This document shows, one piece after another, positions 32,803 through 43,391 of a stretch of 64,000 nt of DNA. Source of the stretch: Methylobacterium nodulans ORS 2060 (GTDB taxonomy: Bacteria; Pseudomonadota; Alphaproteobacteria; Rhizobiales; Beijerinckiaceae); contig NC_011894.1 in assembly GCF_000022085.1 (NCBI RefSeq), positions 1,886,501-1,950,500 of the forward strand. The letters are read 5' to 3'. The stretch's first letter is position 1; every line of letters begins with the position of its first letter. Made by a program: the position numbers and the translations under genes. The notes beneath the pieces are model-generated. The model did not search any database. It was not told the DNA's origin and saw only the letters and a list, made by a program, of their open reading frames with translations.

Positions 32803-34938
32803 CTATTCCGGCAGCCCCGCCAGCGTCTCCACGAGGCGCGGATCGTGCAGCGCGGCCATCCGCTCCTTCGGGGTCAGCCACGCGGCGGCTTCCGCGGCGC
32901 TCACGGCCTCCGCGAGCTTCGCCTCGGCCAGCGTCCGGTCCGGGTCGATCCGACCCCGCGGCCGGGCCGAGGGCGGCGGCAGCATGGCGAGATGGCCTTC
33001 GCGCAGGGCGGGATCGGCATGGAGCGCGCCGATCGCGTCCGCGTCGTCGAAGCCCCGCGCGGCATTCTCGGCCTCGAGGGCCTTGGCGCGCAGCGCGATC
33101 GGCGGCGGCACCCGCTCCTCGGGCGTCATCAGCAGGCCGAGGCGCTTGAGGGCGAGGCCCCAGGCGAGCTGACCGCTCGCCCAGGAGATCGGGATGGCGA
33201 GCACGAGGCCGAGGATGGTCGGCGACATCCAGAGGAACAGCGAGGTCGCGATCGCGAAAGCCGCCGCCCCGGTAACGAGGCCCAGGATCGCGTGCCAGCG
33301 GTGGCGGCGCACGATGTCGCGGAACGGGATCGAGCCGTCGTCGCGCCGCTGCGGGTTCCAGCCGGTGTCGCGCCCGAGCAGGATCTGCAGCACCGAGCCC
33401 GACTGGATCAGCATGGCGATCGGGGCGATCAGCGCCGAGAGCAGCGTCTCGATCAGGGCCGAGAGGACGAGGCGCATGGCGCCCCCGCTCGCGCGCCGCA
33501 CCGCGCCGTCGAGGAGCCCGAGGATCAGGCCGAACAGCTTCGGGGCGAGCAGGATCCCCATGGTGAGCCCGAAGAGCTGGAGCGCGCGCACCGGATCGAA
33601 GCGCGGCCAGATCGGGTAGAGCCGGAACTCGCTCGGGAAGTATTCCGGACGGATATAGGCGGTCTGGAGGACGAGGGCGACGCCGACCACGAGCTGCGCC
33701 GCCCAGAGCGGCGAGGCGACGTAGCTCGCGATGCCGGTGGCGAAGTGCTGGCGCGAGGGGAGCCGAAGGCCCGCGGTGCCGATGACGCGGGCGTGCTGCA
33801 GGTTCCCCTGCGCCCAGCGCCGGTCGCGGATGGCGATGTCGATGAGGGAGGGCGGGCTCTCCTCGTAGGATCCGGCGAGGTCGGGGAGCATGTAGACGCC
33901 CCAGCCCGCGCGCCGGATCAGCGCCGCCTCGACGAAGTCATGGCTGAGCACGTGGCCGCCGAAGGGCGGCTTGCCGGGCAGGTCCGGCAGGCCGCAATGG
34001 GCCGCGAAGGCCCGGGTCCGGATGATCGCGTTATGGCCCCAGTAATTGCCGTCCCGGCCCGACCACAGCGCGAGGCCGGTGGCGATGACCGGCCCGTAGA
34101 TCCGCGCCGCGAATTGCTGCACGCGGGCGAAGAGCGTGTTGCGGTTGATGATGAGCGGCAGCGACTGGATGATGCCCGCATCCGGATCCGCCTCCATGGC
34201 GGCGGCGAGGCGCAGGACGCACTCGCCGCTCATCAGGCTGTCGGCGTCGAGCACCAGCATGTGGTCGTAGTGACCGCCCCAGCGGCTGACGAAGTCGGCG
34301 ATGTTGCCCGCCTTGCGGTGGTGGTTCTTGGGCCGGTGGCGGTAATAGAGGCGCGCCCCCGGCCCGAGCTTCTCGCGCAGGGTGAGGTAGGCCCGCTCCT
34401 CGGCGATCCAGGCATCGCTCTGCGTCGAATCCGACAGGACCCAGTAGTCGAAACGGGCGCCCTGGCCGGTGGCCTCGATCGATTCGCGGATCGCCTCGAT
34501 CGCCGCGAAGGTGCGGGCCGTGGCCTCGTTGTAGACGGGCATCACCACCGCAGTGCGGCTCGTCAGGGGGCCGGGCGGCGGGGCGGGGCGGCGCTGGCGC
34601 AGGAGCGCCACGAAGCCGAGGAGCCCCGAGGTGAAGGCGAGCGCGATCCAGGAAAAATTCAGCGTGAACAGCAGCAGCAGCAGCAACTGCAGCCAGGTCG
34701 CGCTGCCCGCCACCGAGACCACCTGGTACATCTCGTAGGCACCGTAGGCGGTGAGCAGCGCCGCCGCCCCGAACACGAAGAGCCGTGCCGGCCACGGCGT
34801 CGGGTGCGGCCCCTCCCGGTGCCCGTCCTCCGGCGACCAGCGGCGCAGGTCCTGCACCGGCATGGCGAGCGGGGCCTCGGGCGGCACAGCGGGGGCGAGG
34901 GACGCCACCGGCGTCACGGGGTCCAACGATACAGCCAT
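32803..34938 (-). CDS. opgH: Glucan glucosyltransferase OpgH (MdoH)
   Basis: 711 residues. Inner-membrane GT2 enzyme polymerising the glucose backbone of osmoregulated periplasmic glucans. Two membrane helices at about 50-105, then the catalytic domain: TAVVMPVYNEA, the first Asp in VLSDSTQSDAW, DxD in VLDADSLMSGE, the acceptor-loop HDFVEAALIRRAGW, and the RDRRWAQGN motif in place of Q-x2-RW. Several C-terminal helices form the export path. The start overlaps the end of opgG by 25 bp, so opgG-opgH form a coupled operon. Shorter than the 850-residue enterobacterial enzyme at both ends, as in other alphaproteobacteria. Confidence 0.95.
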   Translation of the reverse strand: MAVSLDPVTPVASLAPAVPPEAPLAMPVQDLRRWSPEDGHREGPHPTPWPARLFVFGAAALLTAYGAYEMYQVVSVAGSATWLQLLLLLLFTLNFSWIALAFTSGLLGFVALLRQRRPAPPPGPLTSRTAVVMPVYNEATARTFAAIEAIRESIEATGQGARFDYWVLSDSTQSDAWIAEERAYLTLREKLGPGARLYYRHRPKNHHRKAGNIADFVSRWGGHYDHMLVLDADSLMSGECVLRLAAAMEADPDAGIIQSLPLIINRNTLFARVQQFAARIYGPVIATGLALWSGRDGNYWGHNAIIRTRAFAAHCGLPDLPGKPPFGGHVLSHDFVEAALIRRAGWGVYMLPDLAGSYEESPPSLIDIAIRDRRWAQGNLQHARVIGTAGLRLPSRQHFATGIASYVASPLWAAQLVVGVALVLQTAYIRPEYFPSEFRLYPIWPRFDPVRALQLFGLTMGILLAPKLFGLILGLLDGAVRRASGGAMRLVLSALIETLLSALIAPIAMLIQSGSVLQILLGRDTGWNPQRRDDGSIPFRDIVRRHRWHAILGLVTGAAAFAIATSLFLWMSPTILGLVLAIPISWASGQLAWGLALKRLGLLMTPEERVPPPIALRAKALEAENAARGFDDADAIGALHADPALREGHLAMLPPPSARPRGRIDPDRTLAEAKLAEAVSAAEAAAWLTPKERMAALHDPRLVETLAGLPE

Positions 34939-36557
34939 GTCTCACTGACGGGTTGGTCGCCGTTCTTGACGACGAGACGCATCTCGCAGGCGGTCTCGCC
35001 GCCGGGATCGAGCTCGAAGACGGCGCGCACCGTCTTGCGCTCGGGATAGAGGTAGAGCAGGGGCCGGAACTGGGGATCCCGCTTCACCGGTGGCGCGTCG
35101 GGTTTCGGCTGCACGATGGCGCCCGGCGACGCGGTGACCGACAGCTTCAGGGCCTCGGGTGCCGTGCCCGGCGCGAAGAGCGCCTCCCCGGTGAAGTCCA
35201 CCAGGAAGAGCCGGCGCTTGCCCCCGCTGCCCTTGCCGACCCGCGTGCCGGTGCAGCGCGCGAGCGGCGGCGCCCCGGGCACGTCCCAGCACCAGAACTG
35301 CCGGTAGCTGAACGCGGTCTCCGTGGTGACCGGCTCCTTCGGGCGCCAGTAGGCCAGGATGTTCTCGTTGACCTCGGACTCGCTCGGGATCTCGATGAGC
35401 TGCACCGCGCCCGCCCCCCAGGGGCGCTGCTCCCGGTCCGGCCCCCAGGTGTTGTAGGGCTCGACCCACAGGCTCGGCCGGCGTTCCCAGCGCTGCACGT
35501 CGTCCTGGAAGGCCGCGTAGTCGCGGTCGCGCTGCACCAGCCCGAAACCCTTCGGATCCTGGTCGAGGAAGGAGGAGATCTGCAGGGTCTCGGGGTTCTG
35601 CACCGGCCGCCAGATCGCCTCGCCCCAGCCGTTGCGGATCTGCAGGCCGCCGACCTCGTGGGCCGCGGTGCGGGCATCGTCGACGTTGCGGTGGTCGGTC
35701 GGGCCGAACAGGAAGGCGCCGGTCATGCCGCCGATGCCGACATGGTCGAGGGTCTTGCGCGGGAAGAGCGTCGCCTCGATGTCGACGATGGTGGCGTCGC
35801 CCGGGCGCAGGGTCATGTGCAGGGCCGCCGCCGCCGATTCGGAATCGAGCAGCGCATGCATCACGATCTGCCCGCTCGCGGGCGTCGGGCGCTCCAGCCA
35901 GAAGGCCCGGAACATCGGGAATTCCTCGCCCCGCGCCTCGGCCGGGCGCAGGGTGAGGGCGCGGGCGGTGACGCCGTAGCTCTGGCCCGCCGCCAGCGCC
36001 CGGAAGAACGAGGCGCCCTGGAAGATGGCGCAATCGGTGGGCGGCCCGCCGCCGAAGCTCGCATAGAGCCGGAAGCCCGAGAAGCCGAGGTCGCGGCCCT
36101 CCTCGGGCGGGCTGGCCTTGCGGAACTCGAAGCGGCTGCGGTCGTAGGCGATGCGCCGCACGATCCCGTCCTCCACCGTGTGGAGGGCGACCGGGTTGGT
36201 GAACAGGTAGCCCCGGTGCAGGGGCTCGACCACGAAGCCGCGGCCCTCGTCGCGCCAGACGAGCAGCTCGGGCTTGGGCCGGATGGCCACGTACTGCTCG
36301 TAGGAGAGCTTGCCGAAGGCATCCGGCAGGTCGTTCGGCGGGGCGGCGTAGGCCTTGGCGGCAAGGGCGCGGGCGAGCGCCACGACGGTCCCGGGATCGA
36401 AGTGGTCGCCGTCATTCAAGGTCGCAGCCGGCGGGTCCTCGGCCCGGGCGCCGCCCGCGACGGCGAGACCGGCGCCGGCGAGCGCCAGCACCGCGCGACG
36501 GTCGAGCCCGCTTCTGTCGTCGGTCGTCCGGGGGGAGGCGGGGCGGTGTCGCGTCAT
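34914..36557 (-). CDS. opgG: Periplasmic glucan biosynthesis protein OpgG (MdoG)
   Basis: 547 residues. Periplasmic protein needed for making or branching osmoregulated glucans exported by OpgH. Export signal with a twin-arginine look (GLDRRAVLALAGAGLAVAGGARA). The beta-sandwich OpgG domain is recognised by [79 protein letters not shown] and the FGLVQRDRDYAAFQD segment. Homologous to the OpgD-like gene at 43.6 kb. First gene of the opgG-opgH pair; glmU is divergent, 179 bp away. Confidence 0.93.
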   Translation of the reverse strand: MTRHRPASPRTTDDRSGLDRRAVLALAGAGLAVAGGARAEDPPAATLNDGDHFDPGTVVALARALAAKAYAAPPNDLPDAFGKLSYEQYVAIRPKPELLVWRDEGRGFVVEPLHRGYLFTNPVALHTVEDGIVRRIAYDRSRFEFRKASPPEEGRDLGFSGFRLYASFGGGPPTDCAIFQGASFFRALAAGQSYGVTARALTLRPAEARGEEFPMFRAFWLERPTPASGQIVMHALLDSESAAAALHMTLRPGDATIVDIEATLFPRKTLDHVGIGGMTGAFLFGPTDHRNVDDARTAAHEVGGLQIRNGWGEAIWRPVQNPETLQISSFLDQDPKGFGLVQRDRDYAAFQDDVQRWERRPSLWVEPYNTWGPDREQRPWGAGAVQLIEIPSESEVNENILAYWRPKEPVTTETAFSYRQFWCWDVPGAPPLARCTGTRVGKGSGGKRRLFLVDFTGEALFAPGTAPEALKLSVTASPGAIVQPKPDAPPVKRDPQFRPLLYLYPERKTVRAVFELDPGGETACEMRLVVKNGDQPVSETWLYRWTP

Positions 36558-36736
36558 GCGATCTCGTCAGGCGTGAGGATCGGACAGGGCAGGGCTCACG
36601 GGCCGTTTACCACGCCGGAAGATGAATTGGGGGTTAAGATCGCGGGCCGGCGGCGCGGCCTGCGGTCGGCGGCCCGCGTTTGCCCGCGCGCGCGATTCGG
36701 CTAGACCGGGGCCCCCGCAGCCGGACCAAGAGCCCG

Positions 36737-38086
36737 ATGACCTCGACCCCGACCGCCCCCGGCGCCCGCTCGCTCCTCTGTGTCGTGCTCGCCGCCGGCA
36801 AGGGCACGCGGATGCGCTCCGACCTGCCGAAGGTGCTCCATCCCCTGGCCGGCCGGCCGATGCTCGGCCACGTGCTCGCCGCCGTGCGCGCGGCAGGGGC
36901 GGACGCGGTCGCCGTGGTGATCGAGCCCGGCCGGGCGGATGTCGCCGCCGCCGTCGAGGTCGCCGCCCCCGGCGCGCAGGTCTTCCCGCAGGCCGAGCGC
37001 CTCGGCACCGCCCATGCGGTGCTCGCCGCCCGTCCGGCCCTGGAGGCGGGCTGCGACGACGTGGTGATCGCCTTCGGCGACACGCCCCTGATCCGGCCCG
37101 AGACCCTCGCCCGCCTGCGCGCGCCCCTCGCCGAGGGCGCAGGCGTCGCCGTCCTGGCCTTCGAGGCCGCGGATCCGACCGGCTACGGGCGGGTGCTGAC
37201 CGACGGCGACCGCGTCGTCGCGATTTGCGAGGAGAAGGATGCGGGCCCGGAGGAGCGCCGGGTCAGCTTGAGCAATGCGGGCCTGATGGCGCTCTCAGGA
37301 AGGCTCGCCCTCGATCTCCTCGGGCGCATCGGCAATGCGAATGCCGCCGGCGAGTACTACCTGCCCGATGCGGTCGCCCTCGCGGTCGCCGACGGCGAGC
37401 GGGTCGCGGTCGTCCCGGTCGAGGAGGCGGAGGCGCAGGGCGTCAACGACCGGGTCCAGCTCGCCGCGGCGGAAGCCGTCATCCAGGCGCGCCTGCGGCG
37501 GGAGGCGATGCTCGCCGGCGCGACGCTGATCGCGCCCGAGACCGTCTTCCTCAGCCACGACACCCGGCTCGGGCGCGACGTGGTGGTGGAACCGCACGTG
37601 GTGTTCGGGCCGGGGGTCGTCGTGGGCGACGGCTGCACCATCCATGCGTTCTCGCATCTGGAGAAGACCGTCCTGGAGCCGGGCGTGCAGATCGGCCCCT
37701 ATGCCCGGCTGCGGCCCGGCGCGCATCTCGCCCGCGGGGCGCGCATCGGCAACTTCGTCGAGGTGAAGAACGCCGCGATCGGGGCCGGGGCCAAGGTCAA
37801 CCACCTCTCCTATGTCGGCGACGCCGAGGTCGGGGCGGGCGCCAATCTCGGGGCCGGCACCATCACCTGCAACTACGACGGCGTGAACAAGCACCGGACG
37901 GTGATCGGGGCGGGGGCCTTCGTCGGCTCGAACTCGGCCCTCGTCGCGCCGGTGACGATCGGGGCGCGGGCCTATGTGGGCTCGGGCTCGGTGGTGACCG
38001 ACGACGTCCCCGCCGAGGCGCTGGCCCTCGGCCGCGGCCGTCAGGTCGTCAAGCCGGGCTGGGCAAAGGGCAAGGGGAAGGCGTGA
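36737..38086 (+). CDS. glmU: Bifunctional UDP-GlcNAc pyrophosphorylase/glucosamine-1-P acetyltransferase GlmU
   Basis: 449 residues. Makes UDP-N-acetylglucosamine for peptidoglycan and lipid A. Uridylyltransferase domain 1-225: [46 protein letters not shown]. The left-handed beta-helix acetyltransferase domain follows (255-440) with hexapeptide repeats, [22 protein letters not shown] and the acetyl-CoA site [16 protein letters not shown] 36737 has only AAGAG as ribosome site; the frame is open for 19 more codons. glmS, the first enzyme of the same pathway, lies 224 bp downstream. Confidence 0.96.
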   Translation: MTSTPTAPGARSLLCVVLAAGKGTRMRSDLPKVLHPLAGRPMLGHVLAAVRAAGADAVAVVIEPGRADVAAAVEVAAPGAQVFPQAERLGTAHAVLAARPALEAGCDDVVIAFGDTPLIRPETLARLRAPLAEGAGVAVLAFEAADPTGYGRVLTDGDRVVAICEEKDAGPEERRVSLSNAGLMALSGRLALDLLGRIGNANAAGEYYLPDAVALAVADGERVAVVPVEEAEAQGVNDRVQLAAAEAVIQARLRREAMLAGATLIAPETVFLSHDTRLGRDVVVEPHVVFGPGVVVGDGCTIHAFSHLEKTVLEPGVQIGPYARLRPGAHLARGARIGNFVEVKNAAIGAGAKVNHLSYVGDAEVGAGANLGAGTITCNYDGVNKHRTVIGAGAFVGSNSALVAPVTIGARAYVGSGSVVTDDVPAEALALGRGRQVVKPGWAKGKGKA

Positions 38087-38310
38087 GGCCGGAGGCGCCG
38101 CGCGCCTCGTTCGGAAACGACTCGGGCTTAGCCGCGCGCCCGCACCGCGCGGCTCCCCTCCGCGCCGACTGGCGGGACCGGGGGCGGACCGGCTACATTG
38201 CTGCGGTCGAGGCCCCGCACGGGGCGGTCCGGAGCTTGCGCCGGGCCAGGCAGGCAGGCGCGCGGCTGCCCCGGATCGGGATGCCGCCGTCCAGAATCGA
38301 GGCGGTCAGC

Positions 38311-40137
38311 ATGTGCGGCATCGTGGGAATCGTCGGCCGTGAGGCCGTGGCGGGACAGGTGATCGATGCGCTGCGGCGGCTCGAATACCGCGGCTACGAC
38401 TCGGCCGGGATCGCCACCCTGGAGGGCGGCCGCCTGGAGCGGCGGCGCGCCGAGGGCAAGCTCACCAACCTGCAGTTGAAGCTGCTGCAGAACCCGCTCT
38501 CGGGCGCCATCGGCATCGGCCACACCCGCTGGGCCACCCATGGCCGGCCCAACGAGACCAACGCCCATCCGCACGCCACCGCGCGCCTCGCGGTGGTGCA
38601 TAACGGCATCATCGAGAATTTTCGCGAGCTCAAGGCCGAGCTCGAGGCGCAGGGCTGCGTCTTCGAGACCGAGACCGACACCGAGGTGGTCGCCCAGCTC
38701 GTCAGCCGCCAGCTCGACCAGCAGATGACGCCGCAGGCGGCCGTGGCCGCCACCCTGCCGCGCCTGCGCGGTGCCTTCGCGCTCGCCTTCCTGTTCGCGG
38801 GCGAGGAGGACTTTCTGATCGGCGCCCGCCACGGCGCCCCGCTCGCCATCGGCTTTGGCGACGGCGAGACCTATCTGGGCTCCGACGCGCTGGCGCTCGC
38901 CCCCTTCACGGACGAGATCACCTATCTGGACGAGGGCGACTGGGCGATCCTCACCCGCGCGGGCGCCGAGATCCGCGACCAGGCGGGGACCATCGTCGCC
39001 CGGCCCCGGCAGAAGATCGCGACCCAGGCCTTCCTGATCGACAAGGGCAATTTCCGCCACTTCATGGCCAAGGAGATCCACGAGCAGCCGGAGGTGGTCG
39101 GGCGCACGCTGGCCCATTACGTCGACCTCGCGAGCGGCCGCATCGCCCTGCCCGCGGCGCTACCCTTCGACTTCGCCAGGCTCTCGCGCCTGTCGATCAC
39201 CGCCTGCGGCACCGCCTATTATGCGGGCTTGGTCGCCAAGTACTGGTTCGAGCAGCTGGCGCGGCTGCCGGTCGAGATCGACGTCGCCTCGGAGAGCCGC
39301 TACCGCGAGCCGCCCCTCGCGACGGACGGGCTGACGCTGGTGATCTCGCAATCGGGCGAGACGGCCGACACGCTGGCCTCGCTGCGCTATGCCAAGGGCC
39401 AGGGCCAGCCCGTGCTGGCGGTGGTCAACGTGCCGACCTCGACCATCGCGCGCGAGGCCTCCGCCGTGGTGCCGACGCTGGCCGGCCCCGAGATCGGGGT
39501 GGCCTCGACCAAGGCCTTCTCGTGCCAGCTCACGGTGCTGCTGTGTCTCGCCATCGCGGCGGGCCGGGCGCGGGGCAGCCTGGATGCGGCCGCGGAGCGC
39601 CGGCTGATCGACGCGCTCATCACGGTGCCGGGCCTGATGGCGGAGGCGGTCAAGCGCGAGGCGGAGATCGAGGGGCTGGCGCGCGAGATCGCCAAGGCGC
39701 GCGACGTGCTCTATCTCGGCCGCGGCACCGCCTACCCGATGGCGCTCGAAGGGGCGCTCAAGCTCAAGGAGATCTCCTACATCCATGCGGAGGGCTATGC
39801 GGCGGGCGAGCTGAAGCACGGCCCGATCGCGCTGATCGACGACAGCGTCCCGGTGATCGTGATCGCGCCGCACGACGCGATCTTCGAGAAGACCGTGTCG
39901 AACATGCAGGAGGTGGCGGCGCGCGGCGGGCGGATCGTGCTGATCGGCGATGCGCGGGGGGCGGCTGCGGCCGGCCTCGACACGCTGGCGACGCTGATGA
40001 TGCCGGATCTCGACCCGGTGGTGGCGCCGATCGTCTACGCGGTGCCGATCCAGCTGCTGGCTTACCACACCGCCGTGGTGCTCGGCAAAGACGTCGACCA
40101 GCCGCGCAACCTCGCCAAGTCCGTCACCGTGGAGTGA
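38311..40137 (+). CDS. glmS: Glutamine-fructose-6-phosphate aminotransferase GlmS
   Basis: 608 residues, standard length. Converts fructose-6-phosphate and glutamine to glucosamine-6-phosphate. N-terminal class II amidotransferase begins with the catalytic Cys (MCGIVGIVG; Cys2 after Met removal) and has the HTRWATHG motif; two SIS sugar-binding domains follow (SITACGTAYYAGLVAKYWFEQ; VISQSGETADTLASLRYAK; LYLGRGTAYPMALEGALKLKEISYIHAEGYAAGELKHG). The C-terminus NLAKSVTVE is canonical. The start is fixed by Cys2. Only 4 bp separate its stop from the convergent transporter gene. Confidence 0.97.
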   Translation: MCGIVGIVGREAVAGQVIDALRRLEYRGYDSAGIATLEGGRLERRRAEGKLTNLQLKLLQNPLSGAIGIGHTRWATHGRPNETNAHPHATARLAVVHNGIIENFRELKAELEAQGCVFETETDTEVVAQLVSRQLDQQMTPQAAVAATLPRLRGAFALAFLFAGEEDFLIGARHGAPLAIGFGDGETYLGSDALALAPFTDEITYLDEGDWAILTRAGAEIRDQAGTIVARPRQKIATQAFLIDKGNFRHFMAKEIHEQPEVVGRTLAHYVDLASGRIALPAALPFDFARLSRLSITACGTAYYAGLVAKYWFEQLARLPVEIDVASESRYREPPLATDGLTLVISQSGETADTLASLRYAKGQGQPVLAVVNVPTSTIAREASAVVPTLAGPEIGVASTKAFSCQLTVLLCLAIAAGRARGSLDAAAERRLIDALITVPGLMAEAVKREAEIEGLAREIAKARDVLYLGRGTAYPMALEGALKLKEISYIHAEGYAAGELKHGPIALIDDSVPVIVIAPHDAIFEKTVSNMQEVAARGGRIVLIGDARGAAAAGLDTLATLMMPDLDPVVAPIVYAVPIQLLAYHTAVVLGKDVDQPRNLAKSVTVE

Positions 40138-40141
40138 CGGC

Positions 40142-40741
40142 TCACGCCTCCGCGCGGTGCTCCTCCCGCGCGGCCTCCCAGACCTCGCGCGCCGCATCGG
40201 CATTCATGGCCGCGATCCCGAGCCCGACCAGCAGGTCGGGCCAGGCCGAGCGCCACAGGAAGGCCGTGACGAGGCCAGCAGTGACAATCGCCACGTTGGC
40301 GACGGCGTCGTTGCGGGCCGACAGGAAGGCGGCGCGGGTCAGGCTGCCGCTCTGCCTCCGGTAGGCGGCGAGCACGACCGCGCAGGCGAGGTTGACCGCG
40401 AGCGCGCCGAGACCTGTCAGCGACAGCGCCAGGGCCTGCGGCGGAACCGGCGCGTTGAACTTCTCCCAGGCCGTCCAGAGCGTCGCCAGACCCGGCACCA
40501 GCAGGATCGCCGCCAGCATCATGCCGACCCGGGCGCGGTTGCGGGCGCGCCAGCCCAGCGCCGCCAGGATCAGCAGGTTGATCGAGGCATCCTCCAGGAA
40601 GTCGATGCTGTCGGCGAACAGCGACACCGATCCGATCGCCACCGCCACGGCGAATTCGACGCCGAAATAGCTGAGGTTGAGTGCCGCCACGAGCGCCACC
40701 GCGCGCCGCAGGCCGGCCTCACCCATTGCGGGCCGCATCAT
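40142..40741 (-). CDS. Minimal cation-diffusion-facilitator-like transporter
   Basis: 199 residues, six membrane helices, no C-terminal cytoplasmic metal-binding domain. The second helix region FADSIDFLEDASINLLIL corresponds to the CDF metal site but reads D-x3-D where zinc transporters have H-x3-D; the fifth-helix site reads SARNDAVANVAI, without the His. This belongs to a short cation transporter subgroup; the substrate is unknown, and manganese, iron or another ion is possible. Start at the first of two ATGs (40741), with GGGAGACG 9 bp upstream. Confidence 0.78.
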   Translation of the reverse strand: MMRPAMGEAGLRRAVALVAALNLSYFGVEFAVAVAIGSVSLFADSIDFLEDASINLLILAALGWRARNRARVGMMLAAILLVPGLATLWTAWEKFNAPVPPQALALSLTGLGALAVNLACAVVLAAYRRQSGSLTRAAFLSARNDAVANVAIVTAGLVTAFLWRSAWPDLLVGLGIAAMNADAAREVWEAAREEHRAEA

Positions 40742-40966
40742 CGATACTCGTCTCCCGTTCGGAGGCTGCGCGGCCCCTGTTGCCGGAGCGGTTGCCGTCC
40801 CGCGGATCGGCGAAACGGGAGAGGGGATCAAGGGCCTCGCGCCGCCAAGGGCCTCATGCCGCATGGCGTTCCCCGCACCTGCCATCCGGTTCACGATGCG
40901 GGCCCCTCTGTGGCATGGTCCGCCCCGAGGCCGGCCCGCGCGTGCCGCCGGAGGCAGAGAGGACCC

Positions 40967-41320
40967 ATGCGGCGAGGTGTGATCGCTCTGGCCGCCGCCG
41001 GCCTTCCGCTCGCGGCCCTCGGGCAGGGGCCATCCGGGCAGCGCTTCCTGGTGCGTGAGGGCGCGCTCCTGTGCGTCTCGCCCTACAGCCTCCCGGTAGC
41101 GGCCAGGGCGGCGCAGGATTCCCGCTGGCTGGCCGAGAACGGCTGCCTTCGCGCCACGGGCGGCGTCACGGTTCGGCGCCTCCCTAAGACCACCACGACG
41201 GCGAGCGGACTGATCTGGAACGTCCAGCTGGCGGATCCCGATCAGGCGGGCCTCGTGCTCTGGGGCTATGCCCGGGACTTCCGGCTGGAGAGCGGCGAGC
41301 CCCTCGCACAGGATTACTAG
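40967..41320 (+). CDS. Secreted hypothetical protein
   Basis: 117 residues. Signal peptide MRRGVIALAAAGLPLAALGQ, then a small domain with two cysteines (LCVSPYSLPVAARAAQD; NGCLRATGGVTVRRLP) that could form a disulfide, and a beta-rich end (LIWNVQLADPDQAGLVLWGYARDFRLE). No family recognised. AGAGAGGA lies 4 bp before the ATG. Confidence 0.7.
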   Translation: MRRGVIALAAAGLPLAALGQGPSGQRFLVREGALLCVSPYSLPVAARAAQDSRWLAENGCLRATGGVTVRRLPKTTTTASGLIWNVQLADPDQAGLVLWGYARDFRLESGEPLAQDY

Positions 41321-41424
41321 AGCCGTTCCCGACCTGATTGCATCAGGTCTGCGGCTCTCAAGCTCTTGATGTGACGTGCTTCCTGACGCCGAACCGGCCT
41401 CCACTTCGGCGGGGAGCGCTCCAA
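41320..41424 (+). repeat. Interspersed repeat family C, copy 2
   Basis: Begins GAGCCGTTCCCGACCTGATTG, contains the short hairpin GACCTGAT-TGC-ATCAGGTC (41334-41352 approximately), and later CCGAACCGGCCTCCACTTCG matching copy 1 at 21728-21824. It lies upstream of ilvD; the rest of the spacer to 41520 shows nothing recognisable. Confidence 0.6.
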
Positions 41425-41520
41425 GGGGCGCCGCCCTGGGGGACGGGGAAGCGCGACCATTGCGGCCTTGAATGCGGGCGCCGTCGCGCGCAGAAGGCGC
41501 CAGCAGTCTGGAACCGATCG

Positions 41521-43350
41521 ATGCCCACCTACCGCTCCCGTACGACCACCCATGGCCGCAACATGGCCGGCGCCCGCGGCCTCTGGCGCGCCACCGGCAT
41601 GAAGGATGCCGATTTCGGCAAGCCGATCATCGCGGTGGTCAATTCCTTCACGCAGTTCGTGCCCGGCCACGTGCACCTGAAGGATCTGGGACAGCTGGTG
41701 GCCCGCGAGATCGAGCAGGCCGGCGGCGTCGCCAAGGAGTTCAACACCATCGCGGTCGATGACGGCATCGCGATGGGCCACGACGGCATGCTCTACTCGC
41801 TGCCCTCGCGCGAGCTGATCGCGGATTCCGTCGAGTACATGGTCAACGCGCATTGCGCCGACGCGATGGTGTGCATCTCGAACTGCGACAAGATCACCCC
41901 CGGCATGCTGATGGCGGCTCTGCGCCTCAACATCCCGGCGGTGTTCGTCTCCGGCGGGCCGATGGAGGCCGGCAAGGTGGTGCTCGGCGGGGCGCGCAAG
42001 AAGCTCGACCTCGTCGACGCCATGGTGGCGGCCGCCGACGACCGGGTCGGCGACGCGGACCTGCAGGTGATCGAGCGCTCGGCCTGCCCGACCTGCGGCT
42101 CCTGCTCGGGCATGTTCACGGCGAACTCGATGAACTGCCTCACCGAGGCGCTCGGCCTGTCGCTGCCGGGGAACGGCTCGGTGCTCGCCACCCATGCGGA
42201 CCGGCGCCGGCTCTTCGTCGAGGCCGGCCACCTCATCGTGGATCTGGCGCGGCGCTACTACGAGCAGGACGACGACAGCGTCCTGCCGCGCGCGATCGCG
42301 AGCTTCGCTGCCTTCGAGAACGCGATGACCCTCGACATCGCCATGGGCGGCTCGACCAACACGGTGCTGCACCTGCTGGCCGCGGCCCACGAGGCTGGCG
42401 TGCCCTTCAGCATGACCGATATCGACCGCCTCTCCCGGCGGGTGCCGGTGCTGTGCAAGGTCGCCCCGGCGGTGCCCGACGTGCACATGGAGGACGTGCA
42501 CCGGGCCGGCGGCATCATGGGGATCCTGGGCGAGCTCGACCGGGCCGGTCTCCTCGACACATCGGTCGGCAGCGTGCATGCGGAGAGCCTCGCCGCCGCC
42601 CTCGAGCGCTGGGATGTCCGGCGCAGCGACAGCCCGACCGTGCACGCCTTCTACCGCGCCGCCCCCGGCGGGGTGCCGACCCAGACGGCCTTCTCGCAGG
42701 AGGCGCGATTCGATGCGCTCGACCTCGACCGCGCGGGGGGCGTCGTGCGCGATGCCGAGCACGCCTATGCGCGCGACGGCGGCCTCGCCGTGCTCTACGG
42801 CAACCTCGCGACGGACGGCTGCATCGTGAAGACCGCCGGCGTCGATGCGAGCATCCTCGCCTTCGCCGGGCCAGCCCATGTCTTCGAGAGCCAGGACGCG
42901 GCGGTGGACGGGATCCTCTCCGGGCGGGTGAAGGCCGGCGAGGTGGTGCTGATCCGCTACGAGGGGCCGCGCGGGGGGCCCGGCATGCAGGAGATGCTCT
43001 ATCCGACGAGCTACCTGAAGTCGAAGGGCCTGGGGAAGGCCTGCGCCCTCGTCACGGACGGACGCTTCTCGGGCGGCTCCTCGGGCCTGTCGATCGGCCA
43101 CGTCTCGCCGGAGGCGGCCGAGGGCGGCCTGATCGGCCTCGTCGAGCAGGGCGACCGGATCGAGATCGACATCCCCAACCGGCGCATCCACCTCGCGGTG
43201 GACGAGGCCGAACTGGAGCGGCGGCGGGCCGCCCAGGAGGCCCGCGGCTGGCAGCCGGCCGTGCCGCGCAAGCGCAAGGTGTCGGCGGCTTTGCGCGCCT
43301 ACGCCATGCTCACCACCAGTGCCGCGCAGGGGGCGGTGCGGAAGCTCTGA
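41521..43350 (+). CDS. ilvD: Dihydroxy-acid dehydratase IlvD
   Basis: 609 residues. Iron-sulfur dehydratase making the 2-oxoacid precursors of valine, leucine and isoleucine. Cluster and metal residues: [15 protein letters not shown] and [24 protein letters not shown]; the domain-closing serine region [19 protein letters not shown] is intact. Opening [21 protein letters not shown] is standard. The C-terminal part is slightly shorter than in enterobacteria. Start at ATG 41521. Monocistronic by position; a repeat-rich spacer follows. Confidence 0.96.
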   Translation: MPTYRSRTTTHGRNMAGARGLWRATGMKDADFGKPIIAVVNSFTQFVPGHVHLKDLGQLVAREIEQAGGVAKEFNTIAVDDGIAMGHDGMLYSLPSRELIADSVEYMVNAHCADAMVCISNCDKITPGMLMAALRLNIPAVFVSGGPMEAGKVVLGGARKKLDLVDAMVAAADDRVGDADLQVIERSACPTCGSCSGMFTANSMNCLTEALGLSLPGNGSVLATHADRRRLFVEAGHLIVDLARRYYEQDDDSVLPRAIASFAAFENAMTLDIAMGGSTNTVLHLLAAAHEAGVPFSMTDIDRLSRRVPVLCKVAPAVPDVHMEDVHRAGGIMGILGELDRAGLLDTSVGSVHAESLAAALERWDVRRSDSPTVHAFYRAAPGGVPTQTAFSQEARFDALDLDRAGGVVRDAEHAYARDGGLAVLYGNLATDGCIVKTAGVDASILAFAGPAHVFESQDAAVDGILSGRVKAGEVVLIRYEGPRGGPGMQEMLYPTSYLKSKGLGKACALVTDGRFSGGSSGLSIGHVSPEAAEGGLIGLVEQGDRIEIDIPNRRIHLAVDEAELERRRAAQEARGWQPAVPRKRKVSAALRAYAMLTTSAAQGAVRKL

Positions 43351-43391
43351 GGGCAGTGGCGCGCCCCTCTCGCCGGCCTCCTCTCGTCCGC

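Noticed and set aside
36622..38310. A continuous open frame that would add 563 codons before GlmS
   Set aside because: GlmS must begin at the catalytic Cys after Met (MCGIVG); the upstream frame is the shifted reading of glmU.
38087..38310. Possible glmS ribozyme in the glmU-glmS spacer
   Set aside because: The glmS ribozyme is known mainly from Firmicutes, and the conserved core was not recognised here.
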